From Pseudomonas sp. Irchel 3H7 (lineage in GTDB: Bacteria > Pseudomonadota > Gammaproteobacteria > Pseudomonadales > Pseudomonadaceae), in assembly GCF_900187605.1 (NCBI RefSeq), contig NZ_FYEA01000005.1, forward strand, positions 62,001 through 126,000: DNA of 64,000 bases. Direction: 5' to 3'. Positions 9,235 to 18,015 of this stretch are shown piece by piece (position 1 is the stretch's first letter; the number at the start of each line of letters is the position of its first letter). The notes beneath the pieces are model-generated. The model was not told the DNA's origin, made no database searches, and saw only the letters and a program-made list of their open reading frames with translations. Made by a program: the position numbers and the translations under genes.

Positions 9235-10366
9235 TCTGCCGGCCAAGCCTGAAATCGGCCTGCCGCTGTGGCTGCTCGCCGAGCTGACCTACCGCTGTCC
9301 GCTGCAATGCCCGTACTGCTCGAATCCGCTGGATTTCGCCGAGCAGGGCAAAGAGCTGAGCACAGAACAATGGATCAAGGTGTTCCGCGAGGCGCGGGAG
9401 ATGGGCGCGGCGCAACTGGGTTTTTCCGGCGGCGAGCCACTGGTGCGTCAGGATCTCGCCGAGCTGATTCATGAAGCGCGGCAGTTGGGTTTCTACACCA
9501 ATCTGATCACCTCCGGCATCGGCCTGACCGAGCAGAAAATCAGCGACTTCAAGAAGGCCGGCCTCGATCACATCCAGATCAGTTTTCAGGCCAGCGACGA
9601 GCAAGTGAACAACCTGCTGGCCGGTTCGAAAAAGGCTTTCGCGCAGAAGCTGGAAATGGCCCGCGCAGTGAAGGCCCACGGCTATCCGATGGTGCTGAAC
9701 TTCGTCACCCATCGGCACAACATCGACAAGATCGACCGCATCATCGAACTGTGCATAGCGCTCGAAGCCGACTTTGTCGAACTCGCCACCTGCCAGTTTT
9801 ACGGTTGGGCGCAGCTCAATCGTGTCGGCCTGTTGCCGACCAAGGAACAACTGGTGCGCGCCGAACGCATCACCAACGAATACCGCGCCAAGCTGGAAGC
9901 CGAAGGGCATCCGTGCAAACTGATTTTCGTCACCCCGGATTACTACGAAGAACGCCCGAAAGCCTGCATGAACGGCTGGGGCAGTATCTTTCTGACGGTC
10001 ACCCCGGACGGCACCGCGCTGCCCTGCCACGGCGCCCGACAGATGCCGGTGCAGTTTCCCAATGTGCGCGATCACAGCATGCAACACATCTGGTACGACT
10101 CGTTCGGCTTCAACCGCTTCCGTGGTTACGACTGGATGCCCGAGCCGTGCCGCTCTTGTGACGAGAAAGAAAAAGACTTCGGCGGCTGCCGCTGCCAGGC
10201 GTTCATGCTCACCGGCGATGCGAGCAATGCCGACCCGGTGTGCAGCAAGTCCGAACATCACGGTGTGATTCTCAAGGCCCGCGAAGAAGCCGAGACCGCC
10301 ACCCAAACCATCGAACAACTGGCCTTCCGCAATGAACGAAACTCGCGCCTCATCGCCAAGGGCTGA
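9206..10366 (+). CDS. pqqE: PqqE, radical SAM PqqA crosslinking enzyme
   Basis: 386 residues from GTG 9206. It forms the Glu-Tyr carbon bond in PqqA. Radical SAM cysteines are C31, C35 and C38 (CPLQCPYC); the GFSGGEPL motif follows. The C-terminal SPASM cluster cysteines include [15 protein letters not shown] and [13 protein letters not shown] at 9195-9199 sits 6 nt before the GTG and decides the start. A longer reading frame from ATG 9107 would lie deep inside pqqD and has no family support. The 3' end overlaps the following peptidase gene by 35 nt. Confidence 0.94.
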   Translation: MRSTGSNLPDLPAKPEIGLPLWLLAELTYRCPLQCPYCSNPLDFAEQGKELSTEQWIKVFREAREMGAAQLGFSGGEPLVRQDLAELIHEARQLGFYTNLITSGIGLTEQKISDFKKAGLDHIQISFQASDEQVNNLLAGSKKAFAQKLEMARAVKAHGYPMVLNFVTHRHNIDKIDRIIELCIALEADFVELATCQFYGWAQLNRVGLLPTKEQLVRAERITNEYRAKLEAEGHPCKLIFVTPDYYEERPKACMNGWGSIFLTVTPDGTALPCHGARQMPVQFPNVRDHSMQHIWYDSFGFNRFRGYDWMPEPCRSCDEKEKDFGGCRCQAFMLTGDASNADPVCSKSEHHGVILKAREEAETATQTIEQLAFRNERNSRLIAKG

Positions 10367-12143
10367 GCCTTTCAGCGCCTCGCAAGCCGTCGCTGCCGGT
10401 ATGGACTTCGCCGAGTTGCAGCTCGGCGCCAACGGGTTGTTCTGGAATGAATATCGACCGGAGGATGCCGCGTGCCGGATCTGGCATTGGCGCGATGGCA
10501 TGGCGAATTGTCTTACGCCAGACGGTTTCAGCGTGCGCAGTCGGGTGTACGAATATGGCGGTGGTGCGTTTTGTCTGACGCCGAACGGGGTGGTTTTCGT
10601 TGCTGAGGCGGATCAGCAGTTGTATCGGCAGAGGCTGGATGGTTCGCCAGAGGCGCTGACGTCGGGTGAGTGCCGTTATGGCGATGTGCAATTCGCCTTC
10701 GGCCAGGTTCTGGCGGTTGAAGAACAGCAAGATCAGCATCGGCTGGTAGCGATTGGTCTGGCTGACGGTGCGCGGCATTTGCTGGCTGAGGGCGCGGATT
10801 TCTATGCTGCGCCGATCATCAGCCCGGATGGCCAACGTTTGGCCTGGATCGAGTGGAGTCGTCCGCATCAGCCGTGGACCTCGACTCGGTTGATGGTCGC
10901 TGAACGCAGGACCGACGGCGCATTCAGTTCGCCGCGATGTGTTGCCGGCACCGAGTTTGAAGAGTCCATCCAACAACCGCGATTCGATGCCGACAATCGC
11001 CTTTATTGCCTGACCGATCGTGGTGGATTCTGGCAGCCATGGGCTGAGACTTCCGACGGTTTGGCGCCATTACCCGCTGCGCAAGCCGATCACGCTCCGG
11101 CGCCTTGGCAATTGGGCGGCTGCACTTGGTTGCCTGTTGAAGATTCGGTTTTAGCCAGTTGGAGTGAAGGCGGTTTTGGCCGTCTGACATTAGGCGATGA
11201 CGACTTCACCGGTGACTACAGTCGTTTCCGGCATTTGGCTTTGGATGCGCAATTTATCTACTGCATCGCCGCCTCGCCGATCAGTCCTTCGGCGGTCATC
11301 GCCATTGATCGAACCACGCGCGAAGTGAAGGTGTTGGCCGGTGGCGTAGCGCCCCTGCCTGCCGAACGCATCAGTCGCCCGCAAACCCTGCGTTACCCGA
11401 GTGGATCGGGTGAGGCTCACGGTTTTTTCTACCCTGCCATGAGCGGTGAGACGAAACCGCCGTTGGTAGTATTCATCCACGGTGGCCCGACGTCAGCCTG
11501 CTATCCGATGCTCGACCCGCGCATTCAATACTGGACGCACCGCGGCTTCGCCGTCGCCGATCTCAACTATCGCGGCAGCAGTGGATATGGCCGGGAATAT
11601 CGACAGGCACTGCATCTGAGCTGGGGCGAGGTGGATGTCGAGGATGCTTGTGCGGCGGTGAGTTATCTCGCCGAACAGGGTTTGATCGACGGTGAACGCG
11701 CATTCATTCGAGGTGGCAGCGCAGGCGGCTACACCACGTTATGTGCGCTGGCGTTCAAACACGTCTTCCGCGCCGGAGCGAGTTTGTACGGCGTTAGCGA
11801 CCCGGTTGCATTGGCTCGGGCAACGCACAAATTCGAGGGTGATTATCTGGACTGGCTGATCGGCGATCCCGAGCAAGACGCCGAACGCTACGCCGCCCGC
11901 ACGCCGTTGTTGCACGCAAACAACATCCGCGTACCGGTGATCTTCTTTCAAGGTGAACTGGACGCCGTCGTTGTCCCGCAACAGACCCGCGACATGGTCA
12001 CGGCGCTGGAGCAAAACGGCGTCCCGGTCGAAGCGCATTACTACCCCGACGAACGCCACGGCTTCCGCCGCGCCGCCAATCAGGCGCATGCGCTGGAGCA
12101 GGAGTGGAAGTTCTATCGGCGGGTGATGGGATTTACAGACTGA
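10332..12143 (+). CDS. S9 family peptidase (dipeptidyl/acylaminoacyl type)
   Basis: 603 residues. An N-terminal beta-propeller region (about 1-360) is followed by an alpha/beta-hydrolase catalytic domain. The nucleophile motif GGSAGGY (Ser near residue 462), an Asp in QGELDAVV and a His in DERHGF form the triad. The gene overlaps pqqE by 35 nt, so it is very probably co-transcribed and coupled. I infer a role in processing or clearing PqqA-derived peptide, or a housekeeping peptidase that has joined the operon. Some Pseudomonas pqq loci name a peptidase here pqqM, but I am not sure enough to use that symbol. Confidence 0.85.
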   Translation: MNETRASSPRAEPFSASQAVAAGMDFAELQLGANGLFWNEYRPEDAACRIWHWRDGMANCLTPDGFSVRSRVYEYGGGAFCLTPNGVVFVAEADQQLYRQRLDGSPEALTSGECRYGDVQFAFGQVLAVEEQQDQHRLVAIGLADGARHLLAEGADFYAAPIISPDGQRLAWIEWSRPHQPWTSTRLMVAERRTDGAFSSPRCVAGTEFEESIQQPRFDADNRLYCLTDRGGFWQPWAETSDGLAPLPAAQADHAPAPWQLGGCTWLPVEDSVLASWSEGGFGRLTLGDDDFTGDYSRFRHLALDAQFIYCIAASPISPSAVIAIDRTTREVKVLAGGVAPLPAERISRPQTLRYPSGSGEAHGFFYPAMSGETKPPLVVFIHGGPTSACYPMLDPRIQYWTHRGFAVADLNYRGSSGYGREYRQALHLSWGEVDVEDACAAVSYLAEQGLIDGERAFIRGGSAGGYTTLCALAFKHVFRAGASLYGVSDPVALARATHKFEGDYLDWLIGDPEQDAERYAARTPLLHANNIRVPVIFFQGELDAVVVPQQTRDMVTALEQNGVPVEAHYYPDERHGFRRAANQAHALEQEWKFYRRVMGFTD

Positions 12144-12152
12144 AACCCTCTT

Positions 12153-12240
12153 CCTGTAGGAGCTGCGGCACGCTGCGATCTTTTGATCCTGATCCTCGAA
12201 TTAAAATCAAAAGATCGCAGCGTGGCGCAGCTCCTACAGG
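12153..12240. repeat. REPIN, family B variant
   Basis: The left arm begins CCTGTAGGAGCTGCGGCACG and the right arm is near-complementary, ending GCGCAGCTCCTACAGG. The inner block differs from the other family B copies (GCCGAAGGC), and both arms carry the change. It lies just after the S9 peptidase gene. Confidence 0.88.
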
Positions 12241-12254
12241 TTTATGCCGCTGAC

Positions 12255-12413
12255 TCAGCGCTTGGCGATGATATACACCGCATGCACGATCCCCGGAATA
12301 TACCCGCACAACGTCAGCAGAATGTTCAACCAGAACGCCCCGCCAAATCCGACCTGCAGAAACACGCCCAGTGGTGGCAACAGAATAGCGATGATGATGC
12401 GAATGAAATCCAT
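12255..12413 (-). CDS. YqaE/Pmp3 family small membrane protein
   Basis: 52 residues with two transmembrane helices: IRIIIAILLPPLGVFLQVG and WLNILLTLCGYIPGIVHAVYI. This is the Pmp3/UPF0057 pattern. The role is unclear; relatives affect membrane potential and salt tolerance. AGGAG lies 7 nt before ATG (12413), which decides this start over upstream in-frame codons. Confidence 0.88.
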   Translation of the reverse strand: MDFIRIIIAILLPPLGVFLQVGFGGAFWLNILLTLCGYIPGIVHAVYIIAKR

Positions 12414-12522
12414 GGGGCAGCTCCTGTATGGGGGTTGGCTCATTTGAGCCATACAAGCTAATCGACCCGCGCCGTTCGTCAGGGTTCAGTGCTAATCACA
12501 GTGTCGGTATCAAACTGATAGC

Positions 12523-12843
12523 TCAGCTAAGAATTTGCAGTCCGTGCTTCTGCACGATGCTCAGTAACTTCAGCGCCATTCCGCTGGGGTGTTTGTCTCC
12601 CGACTCCCATTGTTTGACTGTCGACGCGCTAGTGTTCAAGTAGCGAGCGAATACCGGCTGGCTGACGTTATTGCGTTCGCGCAGAGCCTTGATCTGTTCC
12701 GCCGGGATCGCTTCAGGAACCGTTGCCAGACACGACTCATCAAACTCCCGCATTGTTGCCTTGCTGATTGCTCCGACAGCCAGTAGAGCGCTGGCTGATT
12801 CGTGTATCGATTCAAAAACTTCACTTTTGAATTTCTTACTCAT
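12523..12843 (-). CDS. HTH antitoxin (HigA/NadS-like)
   Basis: 106 residues. A C-terminal Cro/C1-type helix-turn-helix is visible (VSQPVFARYLNTSASTVKQWESG). The N-terminal half (MSKKFKSEVFESIHES) probably binds the toxin. It overlaps the toxin gene by 8 nt and lies downstream of it, the toxin-first order of higBA-like pairs. It likely represses its own operon through the palindrome at 13213. Confidence 0.85.
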   Translation of the reverse strand: MSKKFKSEVFESIHESASALLAVGAISKATMREFDESCLATVPEAIPAEQIKALRERNNVSQPVFARYLNTSASTVKQWESGDKHPSGMALKLLSIVQKHGLQILS

Positions 12844-13192
12844 GAAATATCTCCACAAACTCCTTCATTGCCAACAAATCCCGGATCTGCTCCTCGGTCA
12901 GTTGAGCATAGGTTTTGGCTAACTTTCGTAAATCCTTCAATTCGGATGTTGTGATGTTGCTCTGATCTTTCTTGGCGAACAGCACTTGATAGATCCAGTA
13001 ACGCCCGCCCTTAGCCAAAACAATCGAACGATGACGGTTGGCGTTCAACCGCTTCTTCCAGACGCCACCACCAAGATCGTCAGCCTGACCTTCAAGCATC
13101 TCGCAAAATGCTTCCCGGAGCTCCGCGTCGCTGATCCAAGCCTTGCCGGCTCGTATCGCAAAACCCTTGGTTTTGAACAGCCTGAATGACAT
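12836..13192 (-). CDS. RelE-like toxin of a type II toxin-antitoxin pair
   Basis: 118 residues. It begins MSFRLFKTKGFAIRAGKAWI and has the LGGGVWKKRLN block and FAKKD...LKDLRKLAKTY tail of the RelE subfamily formerly called DUF1044. Relatives are ribosome-dependent mRNA endonucleases. The start ATG at 13192 has GGAAGG upstream. The gene is first in the operon, with the antitoxin overlapping it by 8 nt. Confidence 0.85.
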   Translation of the reverse strand: MSFRLFKTKGFAIRAGKAWISDAELREAFCEMLEGQADDLGGGVWKKRLNANRHRSIVLAKGGRYWIYQVLFAKKDQSNITTSELKDLRKLAKTYAQLTEEQIRDLLAMKEFVEIFHE

Positions 13193-13212
13193 CGGTATCC
13201 CTTCCAAAAAAC

Positions 13213-13229
13213 ATACCACCCAGTGGTAT
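13213..13229. promoter_or_regulatory. palindromic operator of the toxin-antitoxin operon
   Basis: ATACCACCCAGTGGTAT has perfect 7-bp arms around CCA and begins 20 bp upstream of the toxin ATG. On the minus strand it overlaps a TATACC-like -10. It is a likely site for autorepression by the antitoxin. Confidence 0.62.
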
Positions 13230-13356
13230 AGATTACAAAGCCATCCGTCTCGAAAATATCGATCGGTCTGCCCCCGCATTCCCTGCAGGGACTTTCTAAA
13301 AAACCATTCGCACAACGAACTCTCAAGCACTAAACGCCAACTGCAAAACCCGGCCA

Positions 13357-13398
13357 CAAAAAAAACGCCCCACGCCAAAAGAATCAGGCGTGGGGCGT
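13357..13398 (-). terminator. intrinsic terminator of the class III aminotransferase
   Basis: A perfect 12-bp stem (ACGCCCCACGCC / GGCGTGGGGCGT) at 13365-13376 and 13387-13398, with a run of A on the plus-strand left side that reads as a T-tail on the minus strand. It lies 47 bp after the aminotransferase stop. Confidence 0.85.
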
Positions 13399-13445
13399 GC
13401 GTTATACCGCGAGACGGTTCTGGAAATCGGGTGGGAAACTTCAGC

Positions 13446-14729
13446 TCAGACGGCAATCCCTTTGCGGCATTGCAGTTGCGCGGTGCGCACTCGCGAGAAG
13501 GAGCGGCCTAGGCGCAGGAGCATTTCATCGATGTTGGTTTTGCTGACGGTGAGGGCCGGGGTGAAACGCAGGCAGTTGGCTTGCGGCGCATTGAGCAGCA
13601 GGCCTTCGTGCAGGGCGGCGTGGACCACGGCCTCTGCGGAATCGTCTGACAGGGTCAGTCCGAAGAAGAGGCCTTGACCGCGCAGTTCGCCGTGGTAATA
13701 GCGGTGTGCCAATCGGACCAGGCCTTCGCGCAGGTACTGGCCGTTGTCGTTGACCTGCTGGAGGAAACTGCGGTCGTGCACGCTGTCGAGCACTACCAGA
13801 CCGGCCGCCGTCATCAATGCATTGCCGTGATGGGTGCCGCCCAGTTCGCCGGCCTCGAAACAGCACGCTTTGCCCCGCGCCAGCAGCGCCGCCAATGGCA
13901 CACCGCCGCCAAGTCCTTTGCCGAGCACGACGATATCGGCGCGCACGCCGTAGGACTGTTCCGCGAGCAGAGTGCCGCAGCGGCCGATACCGGTTTGCAC
14001 TTCGTCGAGGATCAAGAGAATGCCCAGTTCACGACAGAGTCGTTCGACACCCTTGAGGTAATGTTCAGTGGCCGGAATAACGCCGGCATCGCTTTGAATC
14101 GGCTCCAGCATGATCGCGACGGTTTGCGCATCGACCGCGGCGTGCAGGGCCGGCAAGTCGTTGAACGGCACCAGATCAAACCCCGGCAGCAACGGCGCAA
14201 AACGGTTGTGCAGGTTGCAGCTGTCGGAGGCGGAAATCGTCGCCAGACTGCGACCGTGACAACCCTGCTTCGCGACAATGATCCGCGAGGCGCCGCCGCG
14301 ATGCAGCTGCCCCCATTTGCGCGCGAGTTTGATCGCCGCTTCACAGGCTTCGCTGCCGCTGTTGAGCAGGTAGGCCTGATCGCTGGAGGTAGCGGCGCAC
14401 AGACGCTCGGCAAGGCTGAGCATGCCTCGATTGTGCAGATTGAAGCCGGGATTGATCAGCGCCTGCGCCTGACTGCTGATGGCTTTGACCAGCGCCGACG
14501 GGCTGTGGCCGAGGCTGTTGGCGCCGCCGGCCTGAGAAAAGTCGAGATACGCGCGGTCGTTACTGCCCCACAGCCACGACCCCTGACCACGGACAAACAC
14601 CTGTTGCGGCCGTTCGACGCTAGGCATCAGGCGCTCGGCGCTGAGACTTTCGCTGATGTCTGAAGGGTTGGCCTCGAAAGCGAGGTCATCAAGACTCGGC
14701 GTCTGGCGCCGCAAACTGAACAGATTCAT
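13446..14729 (-). CDS. class III (acetylornithine/GABA-type) aminotransferase
   Basis: 427 residues, fold type I PLP enzyme of the aspartate/ornithine aminotransferase family. It shows the NSGSEACEAAIKLAR pocket, GCHGRS, the DEVQTGIGRCG aspartate motif and the catalytic lysine in VVLGKGLGGGVP. The donor substrate cannot be told from sequence; ArgD, GabT and diaminobutyrate types are all close. The start is MNLFSLRRQ. The ribosome site lies inside a hairpin (14731-14756). The divergent LysR gene is its likely regulator. Confidence 0.82.
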   Translation of the reverse strand: MNLFSLRRQTPSLDDLAFEANPSDISESLSAERLMPSVERPQQVFVRGQGSWLWGSNDRAYLDFSQAGGANSLGHSPSALVKAISSQAQALINPGFNLHNRGMLSLAERLCAATSSDQAYLLNSGSEACEAAIKLARKWGQLHRGGASRIIVAKQGCHGRSLATISASDSCNLHNRFAPLLPGFDLVPFNDLPALHAAVDAQTVAIMLEPIQSDAGVIPATEHYLKGVERLCRELGILLILDEVQTGIGRCGTLLAEQSYGVRADIVVLGKGLGGGVPLAALLARGKACCFEAGELGGTHHGNALMTAAGLVVLDSVHDRSFLQQVNDNGQYLREGLVRLAHRYYHGELRGQGLFFGLTLSDDSAEAVVHAALHEGLLLNAPQANCLRFTPALTVSKTNIDEMLLRLGRSFSRVRTAQLQCRKGIAV

Positions 14730-14730
14730 T

Positions 14731-14756
14731 GAAAAAACCCTCGTTCGAGGTTTTTT
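14731..14756 (-). promoter_or_regulatory. leader hairpin covering the aminotransferase ribosome site
   Basis: On the minus strand AAAAAACCTCG pairs with CGAGGGTTTTTT (one bulged G), and the ATG follows within 2 nt. The GAGGG likely to act as ribosome site is in the 3' arm. It may also act as a short terminator-attenuator. Confidence 0.55.
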
Positions 14757-14813
14757 GAACTGCCTATGCAAACACTGTCGAAGCGATCGCTATTCATCGC
14801 GCTTTCTGGCCCT

Positions 14814-14847
14814 GTAAGCCTTGTGAATGCGGTTAGACTAGGCTTAC
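14814..14847. promoter_or_regulatory. inverted repeat in the LysR/aminotransferase divergent promoter
   Basis: GTAAGCC-N20-GGCTTAC lies between the two divergent starts. A 34-bp dyad of this kind fits a LysR-family binding region, but the half-site is not one I recognise. Confidence 0.45.
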
Positions 14848-14898
14848 TGACGGCTTCGGGCCATTTCGATTTACCAGCATTTTCGATAAGCATTACTT

Positions 14899-15813
14899 AT
14901 GGATTTCAAACAACTGCGTTATTTCGTCGCGGTCTACGAAGAAGGTCATGTTGGCCGCGCCGCCGAGCGCCTGTCGATCTCGCAACCGGCGCTGTCGCAG
15001 CAGATCCGCCAGCTCGAACAGAACCTCGACGTCACCTTGTTCGAGCGCAGCAGCAAGCGCCTGCTGCCGACCCTCGCCGCGCACACGTTGTACAACCATG
15101 CGTTGCCGCTGCTCGATGGCTTGCAACGGGCGCGCGAGGCGCTGGGCAACTTCAAGGGCCAGGCCTTGCGCACGCTGGCGATCGGCGTGCTGCAAACGGT
15201 GCACACCAGTCTGGTCCCGCAAATGCTTGAGCGGGTGCGCAAGGCACAGCCACATCTGGTGGTGCAGATCTATGAATTGACCGGACTTGAGATCGAACGG
15301 CGGCTGCTCAACGGTTCTTTGGACATCGGCATCAGTTACCTGCCGCCGCGCCAACCGGGCCTGCACGGTGTGATGCTTTACGAAGATGAGCTGACGCTGG
15401 TCATCCCGGCGGATCATCCATTGCGTGAATTCAAGAAAGTCTCGATGCGTCAGGCTGCCGAATTGCCGATGTTGCTGCTGGGCGAAGAGTTCCAGATCCG
15501 CCAGATATGGCAGGCGCAACTGACCGCCCTCGGGCGCCGTCCGCAGGTACAAGCCGAGTTGAACAATATGGTGGGTATTCTCGACAGCCTTCCACACACC
15601 AAACTGGCGACAGTGCTGCCGGGGCGTTCGCAGAAGGAATACGACGATCAGGATCTGTTGTGGAAACCGCTGAGCGAACCGCGCGTGCCGCTGAAGGTTG
15701 GCCTGGTGTGTCGCGATGTGCAGCGCCAGCAGGCCTCTTTGGCGCTGTTGCGGACGTTGCTGGAAGAAGTGATGGAGCGAGAAGTAAAGCCGCCGCTCGA
15801 TCCTTTGGTCTGA
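14899..15813 (+). CDS. LysR family transcriptional regulator (CynR-like)
   Basis: 304 residues. The N-terminal winged helix-turn-helix (MDFKQLRYFVAVYEEG, AAERLSISQPALSQQIRQLE) is followed by a LysR substrate-binding domain with a DIGISYLPPRQPGL segment resembling CynR-type regulators. It is divergent from the class III aminotransferase with 169 bp between them, so it most likely controls that gene and itself. The effector is unknown. Confidence 0.85.
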   Translation: MDFKQLRYFVAVYEEGHVGRAAERLSISQPALSQQIRQLEQNLDVTLFERSSKRLLPTLAAHTLYNHALPLLDGLQRAREALGNFKGQALRTLAIGVLQTVHTSLVPQMLERVRKAQPHLVVQIYELTGLEIERRLLNGSLDIGISYLPPRQPGLHGVMLYEDELTLVIPADHPLREFKKVSMRQAAELPMLLLGEEFQIRQIWQAQLTALGRRPQVQAELNNMVGILDSLPHTKLATVLPGRSQKEYDDQDLLWKPLSEPRVPLKVGLVCRDVQRQQASLALLRTLLEEVMEREVKPPLDPLV

Positions 15814-15830
15814 GCACTTTTCTTCAGGCA

Positions 15831-15862
15831 AAAGAAAACCCCGCCGAAGCGGGGCTTTGCAG
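15831..15862 (-). terminator. terminator hairpin between LysR and acyl-CoA dehydrogenase 1
   Basis: CCCCGC-CGAA-GCGGGG at 15839-15854. On the minus strand it reads as a TTCG-loop stem followed by TTTTCTTTT, a strong intrinsic terminator for the dehydrogenase. It could also stop the LysR transcript from the other side. Confidence 0.75.
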
Positions 15863-16003
15863 ACTGTTTCCCTGACATCCATTTCACTCCGCCACCCTGG
15901 CAGAATCCTACGTGTCCGTGTTGTTGCTTTGCGCTTCCTGCGCGACGTCCATGAAATGTAGATTAGCTGTGGATCCAATCTTCGCCTATGGGAGAACAGC
16001 AGC

Positions 16004-16033
16004 ACGTCATGTAAGAGAATGCTTACATGACGT
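16004..16033. repeat. 12-bp perfect inverted repeat after acyl-CoA dehydrogenase 1
   Basis: ACGTCATGTAAG, loop AGAATG, CTTACATGACGT. It starts 7 bp beyond the stop codon of the minus-strand gene. There is no T-run, so it is not a standard terminator. The remainder of 15863-16040 shows nothing recognisable. Confidence 0.7.
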
Positions 16034-16040
16034 CATCGCA

Positions 16041-17819
16041 TCAGAATTGCGCTGCATCCAGCAGGAACAGCGACTCGCTACCGGCCTTTACTGACGCACT
16101 CAACGAGTGAATCCGCGGGAGCAAGCGGGCGAAATAGAAGCGCGCAGTGCCCAGTTTGCTGGCATAGAAATCGTCTTGCACTTCTTTGCCCAGCGAAGCT
16201 TTGGCCATCAATGCCCACATGTAGGCATACGCCGTGTATCCGAATGCTTGCAAATATTCGACCGAAGCCGCGCCAATTTCGTTCGGGTTGTTTTTTGCCC
16301 GATCCAGCAACCACGAGGTCAGCTCGTCGAGCGTGTCGACGGCATCGTTCAGCGGTTTGGTGAATTCGCCCAGATCGGCACTGGCTGTCGCGGTGAAATG
16401 GCGGATCTCGTCGGCGAACAGCTTGTAGAACGCGCCGCCACTGCCGACGATCTTACGACCGACCAGGTCCAGCGCCTGAATGCCGTTGGTGCCTTCGTAG
16501 ATCTGAGTGATACGCACGTCGCGCACCAGTTGCTCCTGGCCCCATTCGCGGATGTAGCCGTGGCCGCCGAAAATCTGCTGGCCGTGCACGGTGGTTTCCA
16601 GACCCAGGTCGGTGAGGAATGCCTTGGCTACCGGCGTCAGCAACGCGACCAGATCTTCTGCACGCTTGCGGGTGGTGGCGTCTTCGCTGAACTTGGCGGT
16701 GTCGAGTTGCATCGCCACGTAGGTGGAGAACGCACGGCCGCCTTCGTTCGAGGCTTTCATGGTCAGCAGCATGCGCCGCACATCCGGGTGGACGATGATC
16801 GGGTCAGCGACTTTGTCTTTGTTCTGCGCGCCGGTCGGCGAACGGCTTTGCAGACGGTCGCGGGCGTATTCAACGGCGTTCTGATACGAACGCTCGCCGG
16901 TGGCCAGGCCTTGGATGCCGACGCCGAGGCGCTCGTAGTTCATCATGGTGAACATCGCGGCCAGGCCTTTGTTCGGCTCGCCAACCAGATAACCCACGGC
17001 TTCGTCGAAGTTCATCACGCAGGTCGCGGACGCCTGAATGCCCATCTTGTGTTCGATCGAACCGCAGTTCGCCGGATTGCGTGCGCCCAGACTGCCGTCG
17101 GCATTGACCATGAACTTCGGCACCAGGAACAGCGAAATGCCTTTCGGACCCGCCGGGGCGTCCGGCAGTTTCGCCAACACCAGATGAATGATGTTTTCGG
17201 TGAGATCGTGTTCGCCACCGGTAATGAAGATTTTGGTGCCGCTGACTTTGTAGGAACCGTCGGCCTGAGGCTCGGCTTTTGTCCGAATAATCCCCAGGTC
17301 GGTGCCGGCGTGCGGCTCGGTCAGGCACATGGAGCCGGCCCAGACGCCGGCATACATGTTCGGCAGGTACGCGGCTTTCAGCTCTTCGCTGGCATGGGCG
17401 TTGATCGAAAGGCAGGCGCCAGCGGTCAGCATCGGGTACAGACCGAACGACAGGCTGGCGGAGTTGACCATTTCTTCAACCTGCGCCGATACGGCTTTGG
17501 GCATGCCCATGCCGCCGTATTGCGGATCGCCACCGACGCCAACCCAGCCGCCCTCGGCGTAAGTCTGATAAGCCTGTGGAAAACCGGCTGGAGTGGTGAC
17601 GGCGCCGTCGGCCCAGTGACAGCCTTCTTCGTCAGCGGCACGGCTCAGCGGCGCGATGCTTTTGCTGGTGACCTTGCCGGCCTCTTCGAGAATGGCTTCA
17701 ACGGTTTCGGCGTCGACAGTCTCAGCCAGCGCCGGCAGTTCGGCCCAGAGTTTGGCGACTTCGAACACTTCATTGAGGACGAAGCGCATATCGCGCAGCG
17801 GCGCTTTGTAGTCAGCCAT
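16041..17819 (-). CDS. acyl-CoA dehydrogenase 1 (~600-residue FadE/DmdC type)
   Basis: 592 residues. FAD enzyme that introduces the alpha-beta double bond into an acyl-CoA. It has the family N-terminus [13 protein letters not shown], middle domain CLTEPHAGTDLGI and FITGGEHDL, and the catalytic glutamate in IYEGTNGIQALDL. The extra C-terminal domain marks the 590-600 residue subfamily that includes 3-methylmercaptopropionyl-CoA dehydrogenase DmdC. The chain-length preference is not readable. It is the most divergent of the three paralogues here and last on the strand. The start is set by the conserved MADYKAP, not by the upstream in-frame codon at 17912. Confidence 0.9.
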   Translation of the reverse strand: MADYKAPLRDMRFVLNEVFEVAKLWAELPALAETVDAETVEAILEEAGKVTSKSIAPLSRAADEEGCHWADGAVTTPAGFPQAYQTYAEGGWVGVGGDPQYGGMGMPKAVSAQVEEMVNSASLSFGLYPMLTAGACLSINAHASEELKAAYLPNMYAGVWAGSMCLTEPHAGTDLGIIRTKAEPQADGSYKVSGTKIFITGGEHDLTENIIHLVLAKLPDAPAGPKGISLFLVPKFMVNADGSLGARNPANCGSIEHKMGIQASATCVMNFDEAVGYLVGEPNKGLAAMFTMMNYERLGVGIQGLATGERSYQNAVEYARDRLQSRSPTGAQNKDKVADPIIVHPDVRRMLLTMKASNEGGRAFSTYVAMQLDTAKFSEDATTRKRAEDLVALLTPVAKAFLTDLGLETTVHGQQIFGGHGYIREWGQEQLVRDVRITQIYEGTNGIQALDLVGRKIVGSGGAFYKLFADEIRHFTATASADLGEFTKPLNDAVDTLDELTSWLLDRAKNNPNEIGAASVEYLQAFGYTAYAYMWALMAKASLGKEVQDDFYASKLGTARFYFARLLPRIHSLSASVKAGSESLFLLDAAQF

Positions 17820-17914
17820 GGCAAACCTCGCAAGATCTAAACAGGTGATTCGTGGAATGATGTTTTCTGAGCCCGAGTGTACCTCAACAACTTTTGCGAC
17901 ACATAGGGTCAACC

Positions 17915-17942
17915 GGTGACTGATTTGTTATTTTTAGTCACC
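17915..17942. promoter_or_regulatory. inverted repeat upstream of acyl-CoA dehydrogenase 1
   Basis: GGTGACT-N14-AGTCACC, about 95 bp upstream of the dehydrogenase start. It could be an operator or part of the end of the dehydrogenase 2 transcript. I do not recognise the half-site. Confidence 0.4.
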
Positions 17943-17946
17943 ACAA

Positions 17947-18010
17947 AAAATCGCAGCCTCGACAACGCCCGATTCCCTGTAGGAACTGCCGAAGGCTGCG
18001 ATCTTTTTAT
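17947..18010. repeat. partial REPIN, family B, doubling as terminator
   Basis: The right part (CCTGTAGGAACTGCCGAAGG onward) is a near-complete family B arm; the left arm is reduced to ATCGCAGCCT. The arms still pair over 10 bp with A/T runs outside, so it may terminate acyl-CoA dehydrogenase 2. Confidence 0.65.
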
Positions 18011-18015
18011 CTTCT

